64,000 bases of DNA from Blastomyces gilchristii SLH14081. Taxonomy: Eukaryota > Ascomycota > Eurotiomycetes > Onygenales > Ajellomycetaceae. The position numbers and the translations under genes were made by a program. This document shows, piece by piece, positions 47,548 through 58,043 of the stretch. Location of the stretch: assembly GCF_000003855.2 (NCBI RefSeq), contig NW_003101674.1, forward strand, positions 734,734 through 798,733. The letters run 5' to 3'. A model generated the notes under the pieces. The model did not search any database. It was not told where the DNA came from and saw nothing but the letters and a program-made list of their open reading frames with translations. Within the stretch, counting starts at the first letter, position 1, and every line of letters starts with the position of its first letter.

Positions 47548-48983
47548 ATGAAGACTCAAGAGGAAGAAAAAAGCCCACATGCAGAAAAAATGAAAATGAA
47601 AAATAAAAAATAAAAATAAAAAAATTACCGCATTGGGAAAATTTGAACGACCCGACATTTCTATCTACGATTCATCCACCGAGTCATCTTCCATTTCTGG
47701 CTCCCTCTTTTCTTGCCCTCTCCCTTTGGGAAAGAGAGAAAGGGGGGTTTAACATTTGTCCACTGTTTTCTCCCTCTTTCTGAGTGTAGTCGACATGCGA
47801 CTATGCCATGCAGCTGGAGAAAATGTATGCTCAGATTTTGGCAATCCCCTCTCACGCGCCAGGGGTCACTCGTTCGAGTTATACCCATGCACCTATCCAT
47901 CCACCATAGGGACTCGAGGCTTCACCAACAGCGACCAGCTGCTGAAAGAGAATACCACAAGATTCGCGCTCGGGGAGGATGAGGAGGAGGAGAGGGGAGC
48001 ATTTGGCTGCGATTCAGGACTCTGGTTAGTCCTGGGGAATGTGGTGAGCGGGGAAGTTGTTGTAACTACATTGCTTTGTAATGTATAGAGAAGTGAAAAC
48101 GAGAGCAGCAGCCGTGCACTTTTCGGATATATATTATGGATTTATGCCCTTTTTTTTCTTTAACGATTTTATGAATGAAGTATTTTGTTTTTTGCCGTAT
48201 TCAGTTTCGGTTAAACTATATTTTTTTATTTTTTTTATTACTTATTTAGTTACTCTTTCTCCTCTGAATATATATTTTTTTAAGGCAAGAGTAAACATTC
48301 CACGGATGTATCCTCTGGGGTAGTTAGCTTAGTCGTTTACTTCCCTTGTGTAGCTCAGATGTAACTTAGCTTTTGGGGACGAATACCCTGGAAGCACTGT
48401 ACCACCTGTAAGTTACCTGGAGGCTTTGCAAGGGTGAAGTCGCATGGGAATAGGGGCTCTAGCACACAAAAGAAAAAAGAAAGAAAAGGCCCCTTTAACG
48501 ATACTGGATCCGCTCTGCTCCCTGTCCGGTGCCTGTCCGGCCTGTTTAAATCTTTGAATGTAACATAAAAAAAGATCTTTCTTGGAGCTAAGAATCAGTC
48601 GTGCCACCACCCCCAGGTGTGATATCGTGCATCCCAAATCATTCACGTGATTGTAATTTTGGGATTTGACCTGAATCCAATTTGAAATAAAGAATTGGGA
48701 AACTCTCTAAATTAGAATATATCGTATAATAAAATACTTTTCAAGTAAACAGTCACGTTTACGCGGAACTAGATATTTAATTCCCAACTGGATAATGTGA
48801 GATCTGGTGGGTTAAATATTGCTGCAAGAAACCGTTCCACCTGTGATTGGTTCCCTCCCGCCATGCTTGCTTGAATGAATTTCTTCCCAGGACTCGAGAA
48901 CCAAAGCTTGCCTGCTGTACCTCCTGCCCACCGCTGTTCATGCCCAACGCTCTTTACACTCCTTTATTTTCGCAACACAGTCA
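47548..48983. other. Intergenic region upstream of QRI7
   Basis: 3' flank of the preceding gene (A-rich at 47575-47630, T-rich at 48130-48280), then unremarkable sequence. A 110-codon plus frame at 47756-48088 does not look constrained and overlaps the likely 3' untranslated region. No gene supported. Confidence 0.6.
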
Positions 48984-50602
48984 ATGTTTTCTCTTCGACA
49001 GTCACTGCGGGGACTGTGCTATCAAAAATTATTATCTCGCCATCCTAGCTCTGGGCGGAGATATCTGTTAACTCTCGCCATCGAATCATCATGGTAGGTG
49101 TTCATAGCTTACATGCGATATCTGCTCCTTTTTGAACTATGTTGGCTACAAAGGAAAACATCTTTGCTAACATGCTTGATGCCTTGCCCGTGGATTGAAA
49201 ATTCTCCAGCGATGATACTTCTGTGGCCATTGTTGAGAAGCATGACGGCTTGTCATCGTCATCCTCCTCTCCATCCCGCTCTTCCCTCCATTTCCTGGAA
49301 AACATAACGGCAGACTCGAGGAAATACAACGGGATCCACCCAATCGTGGCACTTGATTCCCACCAGGAGCATGCAGCAAAGCTGATAAATAAGGCTTTGG
49401 CATATCTCCCCGCGGCCGAGCTTACGGACCCAAAGGATGTGGGACGGATAATCACCCTCTCTCCTCACGCCACTTGGGGGATCGCGCCGCTCTTACGGAG
49501 GAAGCCGGATTTTATCTCAGTCACAAGGGGTCCAGGAATGCGATCAAACCTATCTGTTGGATTGGATACGGCCAAGGGACTCTCTGTGGCCTGGCAGGTT
49601 CCCATTGTTGGCGTACATCATATGCAAGCGCACCTGCTTACACCCAGGTTTGCAACTTCTCTCCAGCAACAACGGGATGCCAAGGCAGATACAGAGTTCA
49701 TTAGCAGTCCAAATTTCCCGTTTATGTCCATTCTTGTATCTGGTGGGCACACATTGCTTGTACATTCGAAGTCGATAGTGGATCATGAGGTTCTCGCTTC
49801 CACGTTGGACATTGCTATTGGAGATGCTCTCGATAAGCTTGCCAGGTCTCTTTTACCCCAGTCATTTCTGGAACAGTCAAATACCACGATGTACGGTAAG
49901 ATGCTAGAAGCATTTGCATTTCCTAATGGCCATCGTGATTTCGTCGACTATCAACCTCCAGCAACACGAGCGGAGGAAGCCATGAAAGTGAAGGATAATC
50001 GGTGGGGATGGTCCATACCCCTGCCTTTTGCTCAAAGCAGAAAGTTGGAATTTACCTTTGCGGGTATTGCGTCGCGGGCTCAATCCATTATCTCCAACAA
50101 AAAGGATCGGTGGGAGGCGGCTGGGAATACGGGGGAAGGGTTCATGTCAAATGACGAGAGAATAGATGTTGCCCGGGCCTTCATGACCGTGTGCTTTGAA
50201 CATCTTGCGTCTCGGACAGTGATTGCTTTGCAAAACATTCGCCAACGACAACAGCAAGAACAAAGGAACCAACGGCAAGACCCGACATACGGATATCAGA
50301 CTTTTGAGGATGTAAAGCACCTTGTCATTAGCGGAGGGGTTGGTGCAAATCTGTTCCTGAGGAAGCTGTTCCGCTCTTTTCTCGACATTCGTGGATTTCA
50401 ACATCTAGAGGTTATTGCCCCACCGCCTTATCTTTGCACTGATAATGCCGCGATGATTGGATGGGCAGGGATTGAAATGTTCAAAGCTGGATGGCACTCG
50501 GATCTTCGATGTCGGCCATTACGGAAGTGGTCACTTGATCCTCGCGCTGAGGATGGTGGAATCCTGGGGCCAGACGATTGGATAAAAACCGATTCAATCT
50601 AA
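48984..50602 (+). CDS. QRI7: Mitochondrial tRNA threonylcarbamoyladenosine transferase Qri7
   Basis: Exons 48984-49093 and 49210-50602 with a 116-bp intron, total 500 residues. The short first exon supplies a mitochondrial presequence (MFSLRQSLRGLCYQKLLSRH) and the start of the ATP-grasp-like ASKHA fold. The splice rebuilds the family motif IESSCDDTSVAIVE. Further signatures: PGMRSNLSVGLDTAKGLS, the metal-binding VHHMQAHLL, LVSGGHTLLV, and the C-terminal VISGGVGANLFLR followed by LCTDNAAMIGWAG. Qri7/OSGEPL1 transfers threonylcarbamoyl to A37 of ANN-decoding mitochondrial tRNAs (t6A). It is the organellar form, since it has a presequence and TsaD-type motifs. A Gln-rich insert lies near residues 380-395. 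Starting at the second exon would lose the motif, so the spliced model is well supported. Confidence 0.94.
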
Positions 50603-51270
50603 CCCTCTCGAGGAAAATAGGAAATCATGACTTGGAATGAATTCAAAGCCGAATGTCTTTCGTTTTCAACTCTTCTTTTCATTTTCTTGCAATGTAGGTT
50701 TTGGATGAAAGAAGAGTCTTTAGCGACAACATACATTAAGGACCTAGAACAAGTGGAAAGCTGGTAATAAAGAGGAAAGAAATCGCATTAAAGAACTGGA
50801 AACGGAAACATGCGGATCAAAACCAATGAAAGTCGTCTAAACATGCAACAAAGGAAACGGGACGATATTAAGAGGAAGGCATCACTGCGTTGACAAAATC
50901 TCACATACTCCTTTCCAATGACCCTCTTCATATGTTTTAATCTTGGGCAACAGCTCAAAGATTACCACATATGTATGCATCATGACTCGAAATATTAATA
51001 ACCCAAAGAAAAGGAACCTGTTTAAAGGCAAATGGCAGACCCGATGCAAGTTGACTCAGATGTGTGAAAGGAGAATTGCCATGAACACGAAGGCCCGCAA
51101 ACCACAAATTTACCAACCGCCACAAACCCGCCCTGCGGCGTTATCCAACCTAATACCGTTGGGAATGCACCATCCGACGTAACTCTCATCCTAGGAGGCT
51201 CTTTATTCTAAGCTTCTCTTCATCATGGCTATCGTGACTCCCCCGACTTTCATTATCAGAGCTTGCCCTC
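50603..51270. other. Convergent 3' flanks of QRI7 and the Myb gene
   Basis: A-rich and mixed sequence; no gene seen. The 3' end of the Myb gene is placed at 51271 by a short second exon. Confidence 0.55.
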
Positions 51271-51996
51271 CTAAAGGAGCTTGGGGTCGTCATAGGCAAA
51301 AGATTCCTCTGGCCGCGTTCCAAACACTGTTTGACGTCCGAAATACTTGTTAACCCCATTCATTTCCTTCATTTGCTAGCAGTGGTCTGGAAAAACCCCA
51401 GGATGCGAAACTTCATACTCATGAAATTGGAATGAACTTACAAGCTTTTCGACATCCTCCCAATTTTCTCCCGTGGCCGCTGCCAGTGGGCGCCATATTT
51501 CAGGCCTCAGCTGATTGTAGTGTCTTGTTACCTTTTGGACTCTCTCCTCTACCCACTCAGAGCCCTTGCGTTTGGCGGCGAGCCGTTCATGCCTCTTCCG
51601 ACACGCGTTCGAGCTCTTGGAAGGGAAGTTTTCTTCCTGAATTCGGGTCCAGCCATAGCCTTGCGCACGAGCAGAGATGAGGATCTCATCATCTTGCTGC
51701 GACCACTGTCCCGATTGACTGCTAGGCGTGGCGGGTGTGGCGGGAGATGGAGGCACGGCACGCTCTGGCCGTTCGGGAATGGTCCGACGATCTAACGTGG
51801 AAATACGCGGTGGTGGCATGGTACGAGGGGAGCTTTTATCCTCCCATGGTGGAGTTGGGCGACGTGCGGTTGCCCCTGCGGCGGCGGCAGGTGTTCGTGT
51901 TTGACGCATGGTGGCTGTCAACATCGTTGTTCTCGATTTTGGGTCAGGGTACGGCCTGGATCGTCTAGATCCGCGGGGGGTTGTCTGTTTCGGCAT
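51271..51996 (-). CDS. Myb/SANT-domain DNA-binding protein
   Basis: Exons 51996-51442 and 51375-51271 with a 66-bp intron, total 219 residues. The N-terminal 95 residues are Arg/Pro/Thr-rich and disordered. A single Myb/SANT repeat starts at GQWSQQDDEILISARAQGYG, continues WTRIQEENFPSKSSNACRKR, and a second helical block WEERVQKVTRHYN... follows. The first exon alone reads through the GTAAGT donor at 51441 into a tail of different character. The spliced version adds 34 residues beginning QMKEMNGVNKYFG and ends at TAG 51271-51273, keeping frame. It probably binds DNA in the nucleus as a transcription factor or chromatin protein; target unknown. It is preceded by a long stretch that is pyrimidine-rich on its own strand, perhaps leader. 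Confidence 0.8.
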
Positions 51997-52760
51997 TTTA
52001 GTTCGTGTCAGGTCACAGCGAGAAGAGTCACAGGAACGATCGTGGCTTCAACTTCGAGCACGACGAGTGAGGGAGCTGTCAGGGTATGCGCTCTGTATGA
52101 ACGCGGAGGCCAACCAAGTCGTGGAACAGTGATCGACAAAATATTTATACATGAAGAAATAGAACAAATCGCCTCACTCCTCCACCCAGGCCTGCGTCAT
52201 GTATATTCCTCCTTCTATCGACTAGAAGGGAGAGGGGCAGTTGGGGCTAGGAAAGGGCGGAAGAAAAAGGTGCTTCTGTTAAATTAATCGGCCGATGGTA
52301 CAAGATATATGTGCGGCGAGGACGACCGTGCGATAAACTGTTTTGTTCGGGGGAGGGGAGAAAGAAGAAAAGAAGAGGAAGGGAAAACAAACAAGAAACC
52401 AGGCGGACGAACAGAATAACCACGTGAGAAAAGGCCTGTAAGGGGAACTCTCAGCCTTCAGCAGTGGCTAGCAGAAGCCTGGCTTGACCTGGCACTTGTC
52501 TGCTTTTCTTCCCTTCTGTCTTCTTGGTGTTTCTTCTTCTCTTGCTTGATTTCTTGGGTGATGGGTTGGTTGGATTTGTGCGTCCGTGCGAGAGGGTTTT
52601 AAAGAAATACTCATGGGCTCCCAGCAAGGCTGTATGTCATAGGCATCCACCTGCACCACACCAAAATGCTTCCAAGAGAAAAACAAATAAGAAAAAAAAG
52701 GAAAGGAAGCAAAGGTTGAAACATGAAACGAGGTGACAACTATTTCCTGATTAAAAGCAA

Positions 52761-52786
52761 GAAAAGAAAAGAAAAGAAAAGAAAAG
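52761..52786. repeat. (AAAAG)n microsatellite
   Basis: Five tandem GAAAA units in a purine-rich context. Confidence 0.9.
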
Positions 52787-54203
52787 TTATAACAACCTTT
52801 TGAGAAAGCTGAAGAATACCCAAGGTCCCTTGGGATATCTAAGCGCCTTTTTTCGGTCTACCCTTGCTCCTTTCTATTTTGCTTGGTCCTCAGGTTCCGT
52901 TTCGTTTCAGGAGGGGGCCGCGCTTTTTTGATGTTTCAGTGAACAAGAGGACAACCGCCTGCAAGGAAGGAAGGGAGGGTTAGAGCGGATGGGGTGCGTT
53001 ATTGCGATATGCGATATTCGATATGCGGTATGGGTGAACAATATGCAGCGGCGGGTGTAAGCTGGGAAGGACGGGAGGGCGCGAGCAGAAAACCCCTTGG
53101 GATGGGAAGGCGAGACGAACCGAACGAACCCGGTTCGATTAGATAAATAAGTATACAATATATATATATATATAAATGATAGGCAAGTAGCTGCTCCAAG
53201 TAATATGTATATATGTTTCAGCGAAAGTAGCTGCGGGAGGAGAGAAGGGGGGGAGGGAGGGGGGAAGAAATAAAGCTAGCAGAGTAGAAGGGAAAATGTC
53301 AAGGAAAGAGAGAGGAGGGAGGAAGACTTGTTAGGGGACGAAACATATGACATGCGAGGTTGAGCGGAGTGGAAGGGAGCGAGTGAGGGAGGGAGTGGGG
53401 AGAAAAGCGATAATATAATCCCAGATGGGTGGGTGACAAAGCTACAACTTGGAGAAGGGGGTGCAATGGCTTCGGTTCTTATATGAAACTGCATCTGCGG
53501 GCGGGATCAAATCAGGCCTGTCCGCTCTTCTACTAGTCGGGATATTTTGATATTTTGGCTCTTTTTTTTTTCAAAGATTTATATATTTAACTATATATTT
53601 TCAAACATTGCGTTGATGCAAATCCTTTTCTTTTCTTCTTTTCTTCTTCTCCTTGCCTTGTCCGTTTTGGGATAGAGGAGCTGGACTCCACGGGTAGATG
53701 AAAGGTTCCTGTTTTTTCAACCTAGACAAGGTGGCCCAGCCATTCCTAATTGTCTTTTTTTTTTTTTTTCTTTTACTTTCTTCTACTAGCTCTGCCGTTC
53801 TAAGCACTCCATCCACCCCCAACTTGAGGTTTATGCGCTAGATGTATATGCGTCTGTAGCAGTGAGCGCTTCGGGGGAGAGAGCGGGACGCATGATTGCA
53901 CAAAACAAAACAAAAATGGCTTAACTGCGCGGCACCGCCGTATATCTTTTTACCTTTAGGAGAAGGGGGGTGGGGGGTTTGGCTAACGGACCGGTCCGTC
54001 GATGGGCGGGTACGAACCAGGGTGAGGCTGGATGGGGGGCTGGATGGGAGGGTTGGGGGGAGGGTTGGGAGGGGAGTCATCGTCCACCTGAGGAGTGAAC
54101 CCAGCCAGTGCTTTCTTTGAGCCTAGAGGGGGGGAGCGGGGTTTGGGTTGAAGTAGGTAAACGACAAGTTTGAAGTTGATGCTCGCATAGGAGGTGGGGG
54201 TCA

Positions 54204-54303
54204 NNNNNNNNNNNNNNNNNNNNNNNNNNNNNNNNNNNNNNNNNNNNNNNNNNNNNNNNNNNNNNNNNNNNNNNNNNNNNNNNNNNNNNNNNNNNNNNNN
54301 NNN
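54204..54303. other. Assembly gap, 100 N
   Basis: Exactly 100 undetermined bases, the usual placeholder length for a gap of unknown size. Both flanks are G-rich, which may explain the sequencing failure. Frames that run across it are meaningless. Confidence 0.99.
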
Positions 54304-54751
54304 CTGGGGAGTGATTCTCCATTATTGTTTGTCATGGGGGGTGTTGGAAATGCAAGAATTCAGAGAAGCTAGTGGGTGGTGGGTGGTGGATTCAAGCGCT
54401 GGGAGCGCTGAGGGTAAGGGCGGGAGAAAGGGGCCAAGGGGACTCAAGGGAAGGGAGGTTAGGTGGTGGCAGTGGTGGGCAACCGCTGTGAAGCGCTGGC
54501 CCCCTACCCTACGTGGTCTTCCGCATCGATGGTCCTGGCCTGGCATGGCCTGGTCCCCACTATCCCTGAACGATGAGAAAGAACCCATTGGATCTCAGGG
54601 AGGTGCGGATGGAGGGTTCCCCCTGCTGGAGGCTGCAGAATGGCGGTCCTGTTTCAAGCAACGCGGGGGGTCGGATTGGGTGGGGTCTTGGAAGGGAGCG
54701 CTTAATTTATTTTTGAAAAGGTTTGCGAAGGGTGGCCCCGGGTGGATGGTT

Positions 54752-54775
54752 AGTAAGTTAACTAACTAACTTACT
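54752..54775. repeat. Perfect short inverted repeat
   Basis: Arms AGTAAGTTA and TAACTTACT around the spacer ACTAAC, immediately before the (TTTTCC)n tract. Confidence 0.8.
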
Positions 54776-54791
54776 CAGTACAATGAAAATA

Positions 54792-54826
54792 TTTCCTTTT
54801 CCTTTTCCTTTTCCTTTTCCCTTTCC
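54792..54826. repeat. (TTTTCC)n hexanucleotide repeat
   Basis: Five near-perfect units of TTTTCC followed by a degenerate one. Confidence 0.9.
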
Positions 54827-55902
54827 TCATATTTTCATTTTTATTTTTATTTGATTTTTATTTGATTTATTTTTTTTGCTGTAGTTACATGTACCTCTTG
54901 TTTATCACAAATCCAGTTTACCCCCGTTCAAAATCATAGAGCCGATCTGTCTGCGTCCGGTGAAGGGGTATCGGGCAGCGAAAGGGGTCAAAGTGTCGAA
55001 GCTAGCCAAGGATCTCCACTCTGCGTGTAGTTTAGCGTCCCAAGAAGAAATGTCCTTCGGCGTTTAGCTGTAATCTGCACGCAACATATTCCCTACTTCT
55101 AAATATACTCCGTACTGACTGAAGGGACAATGCGCGTCCCAGCAGGGAGGAAATAGGCCGATGATCTTTTCCGTTAGTTTCACATGCCGTAAGTGAGATA
55201 GTGAGGTATTCCTACCCTCATATCCTTGCCGGAAGCTATGCCAGTTTTAGAGGCCCTAGCTAGATCTCTGGCATAGGATAGGGCTAAATCAGAGGGAATC
55301 TGGGGAGGGAGGGGGTTGGTGGGTGTGGGCCGCGTTTGCAGCGCCGGTCTCCTTTTTCATTACTCCTGTTATTTTTATTTTTATTTTTTTTATTCTTGCC
55401 AAAGGGCCGGGTCGCCCGGGAATGATTCGTTAGGATTGATTTTCAACAAATGCGGGATTCTTCCTCGTATATTTTTGTTGCACAGGAGCGTGCATTATTT
55501 TAATTTCTGCCTGTGGCCTTCGGGTCAGGGTTTCAGGATCCTAGATTGACTTTGATGTCTCTTTGTTGTCTTTTTTGGGGGTTTGGTTTGGACTTTCTAT
55601 CTGTTCGTTCTCCATCAACCTCAGTGAGGTCAAACGCGGGACCGCTTGCTGTCTGGTAGTTAGTTAACTACGTACCTAACTTGCCCCTGTTAGAGATTTA
55701 AGTTGCCGCACGGCCCGCTGGGCGCTCTCATCTCTGCCCAATAGAGAGAGAGTTTAGCCGCTGCGCCCGGCTGGTTGTTGTGGGGGGTTTGGTTTCGCCG
55801 CTGACCGTCGCTCAGTCTGAGCACATGAACGCCTAAAGATATACCTAGGTATCGTATGTATATCCAATAATAGACAGATTGGCAAACTGAGGAGTATTTT
55901 GG

Positions 55903-56085
55903 TTGGTCAGTATCTGTGTTCGCTGGAGACCTCTTGACCGCTATGAAAGTACTGTACCCATTCAACCAGGCGCTAAGGTCATCGACTATGATCGTCGCAC
56001 TGAAGAGACCCCTATTTTGGAGATTGAATCAAGTTATGATCAAAGCGGTATAAATTATTCCCACATTGGTGTGATTGTCGAGTGA
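55903..56085 (+). pseudogene. Possible gene relic or isolated exon
   Basis: About 58 codons with a natural mix of charged and hydrophobic residues (for example PGAKVIDYDRRTEETPILEI) ending in TGA at 56083-56085. GC content is higher than in the flanks. The sequence TTGGTCAG just before it could be a splice acceptor, but I find no upstream exon. I recognise no family. It may be a last exon of an unannotated gene or a decayed fragment. Confidence 0.25.
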
Positions 56086-56876
56086 AGAGGGGAGAGCATG
56101 ATGGTGTCATTCATCATAAATATATCTGCACTATATCACAACACAAACGGAGTAGTGTATTGTGGGTTCATTTTGGCTAGGCAATGGAAGACTTGGGCAT
56201 TTTACTGTAGTCGTTGAAGCAACTCTGAAATTGTGAGCAGGTACAGATTATACATCATCGGTTACCTACATGCAGTGCATGATTTGAATACAGAACTCGT
56301 TTATCGGCAAAAATAGAAATTGTGGCAATTCTAGAGCTGCTTGGGTGAGTATGAATGCATAGTTTTAATGTTTATGTGCTCAAGAAGGCTGGGCTGGCAG
56401 TTAGTGTTTCAGCAGGTTCCATATGTAATACAGTGCCTGATAACGCGACACCAAGGAGTTTGAAGGGGAAAATGCAATATGCGATAAAGCATCCGTACCG
56501 TACCACCGCCTGGAAACGAAATGAAAAAATGAGGAATGTAATAGACTGTAAAAATAATTTGTCTGCGTGGAAAGATCTTTTTAATAGCTCAGCAAACATA
56601 ACAAGCCATCTTCATCCTGAGTAGAGTGCGACTACCCCGGAGTCAGGTCTTGTTCGGAGTGAAGAAAATAGGCGCAGTGTGTCCACCTTAAAGTCTTTGG
56701 TGCATCATCTCTAATGCAAATGAAAAGCAACGAATTTTTGCTCAACTAATATGACTGGGTATATCATGACTAACCGCTATCCGTGAAGTGTAAAAAAGAA
56801 ATACGACCGCTCATAATAAAATGCACAAAACACATCTGCCCACGGGGTCAAAAATCTTTTGACTTGATGGCTAGCA

Positions 56877-57623
56877 TTAGCCGCCCACAGGGTTATTGCC
56901 GCTTTGCCGTAAAGCAGACACTTGCTTTCGGAGCTCCAGGAAAAAGTCCTTTCCATTGACCATACAATTTGCTGCTGTCTCTCAGTAACTGTCACTATCT
57001 GGCTCTCCGGGAGGGATGAAACGTACGTCTTGAACCCCACGGACCACTGGCTGCCCGTGAATTATTCACTTCCTTGTCAGTTGGTTTATAGACGAGCGGA
57101 ACTGGTTTATGACAATTTAATGAGCTTTGGTATTATATATGAGGAGGGAGTACTGTAAACAGGAGCTTGATGTTTTGTTTGTAACTCACCACGCGAGCCG
57201 ACATTCTGATATCCTATACCGATCTCAGCAATCTAAAATCTATAAAATGCCCTCAGGTTTCGTGTTTAGACATGAGAATGAATACCTTGCTTGAGCGCGC
57301 CTTTCGACTCCGCAGCGTTGAAGGATTTCACGGGAATATGCTGTTCCTGGGGAGGTCCCCCATGCAGAGGGCCCCAGGAATTGGTCGCATTCGCGTTGTT
57401 TCCATAACCCCGGTGTGGGTGCCGATCTTGCTGATGTCCTCCTAGCGATCGGTCGCGCAGGTTTCCGCCTTGGTGTCGCTGCCCATGCTGGCGATTCTGG
57501 TCTAAGCCACGCCCACCGCGCCACCTGGGAGGAAAGCTTTTTTGTTAGCAAGCCCAGATTTCAGTGAATTTGTAGGAGGCAAGTTGATACACACACATAC
57601 CGATCGTCACCTGCGCCGCTCAT
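56877..57623 (-). CDS. Five-exon conserved fungal RGG-type small protein
   Basis: Exons 57623-57601, 57524-57286, 57213-57190, 57101-57027 and 56971-56877 give 151 residues. Each exon is too short to stand out as an open frame, but every join has GT-AG ends and keeps frame. The N-terminal part is RGG/His/Gln-rich (DDRWRGGRGLDQNRQHGQ and on), as in RNA-binding or RNP proteins. The middle has WGPLHGGPPQEQHIPVKSFN, then VYKPTDKEVNN and SGPWGS. The end NGKDFFLELRKQVSALRQ matches the C-terminus of a conserved fungal family I recall only as hypothetical. The last acceptor is a tandem CAGCAG; using the second AG gives SRPNCMVNG, closest to the family. Divergent from NTO1 (420 bp). Function unknown; an RNA-related role is inference. 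Confidence 0.8.
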
Positions 57624-58043
57624 TGTGGCACTAGAGCTCGTTGAGAGAATGGCTTGTCAGCGCTGGGATGCGCAGAAGTCGGAGATGAGCATCTGATGCT
57701 CACAGCGTCAGGTGGTCGCGCTAGCCCTCGCAACCACCGGCGCTATCCTTAATACAGTTAGTTGGGCTTTCATGATCAAGAAACCTCTCGTCTTCGGGCC
57801 AAACCGCGTCTAAAACGACAGAGAGACAGACAGAGCTATCAAAGCTGCCAAACCCGTCGCATCTGGCGCGGATATCTTTCCTATGCGTGGCTGCACCGCT
57901 TTGGTAACGGCTTGGCGTTCATATGTCGCGCTACGAGCATTCCAACGTTTACATTCATTCGCCCCTTTGCAAACCAAACTACCACGAACCCCAACCACTA
58001 TTGAAGGCTCGTGACCCCACTGCCTAAGCTGCGATTTACGATT
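57624..58043. promoter_or_regulatory. Bidirectional promoter region, RGG protein / NTO1
   Basis: 420 bp between divergent start codons. No TATA element seen. Shared regulation is inferred from spacing. Confidence 0.45.

Larger units (their letters stand above)
51997..56876. other. Gene-poor, purine-rich region with assembly gap
   Basis: About 4.9 kb with no supported gene. From about 52.3 to 54.8 kb the plus strand is strongly purine- and G-rich, i.e. pyrimidine-rich on the strand of the Myb gene. It contains (AAAAG)n at 52761-52786, G-run clusters near 53960-54180 and 54300-54480, a 100-N gap, (TTTTCC)n at about 54792-54826, and an inverted repeat at 54752-54775. The part after 55 kb is more ordinary and carries a TACTCCGTAC motif at 55106-55115 and ATACCTAGGTAT at 55841-55852. 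Confidence 0.6.

Noticed and set aside
54077..54769. Open frames spanning the N gap
   Set aside because: They run through 100 undetermined bases and start or end in G-rich low-complexity DNA.
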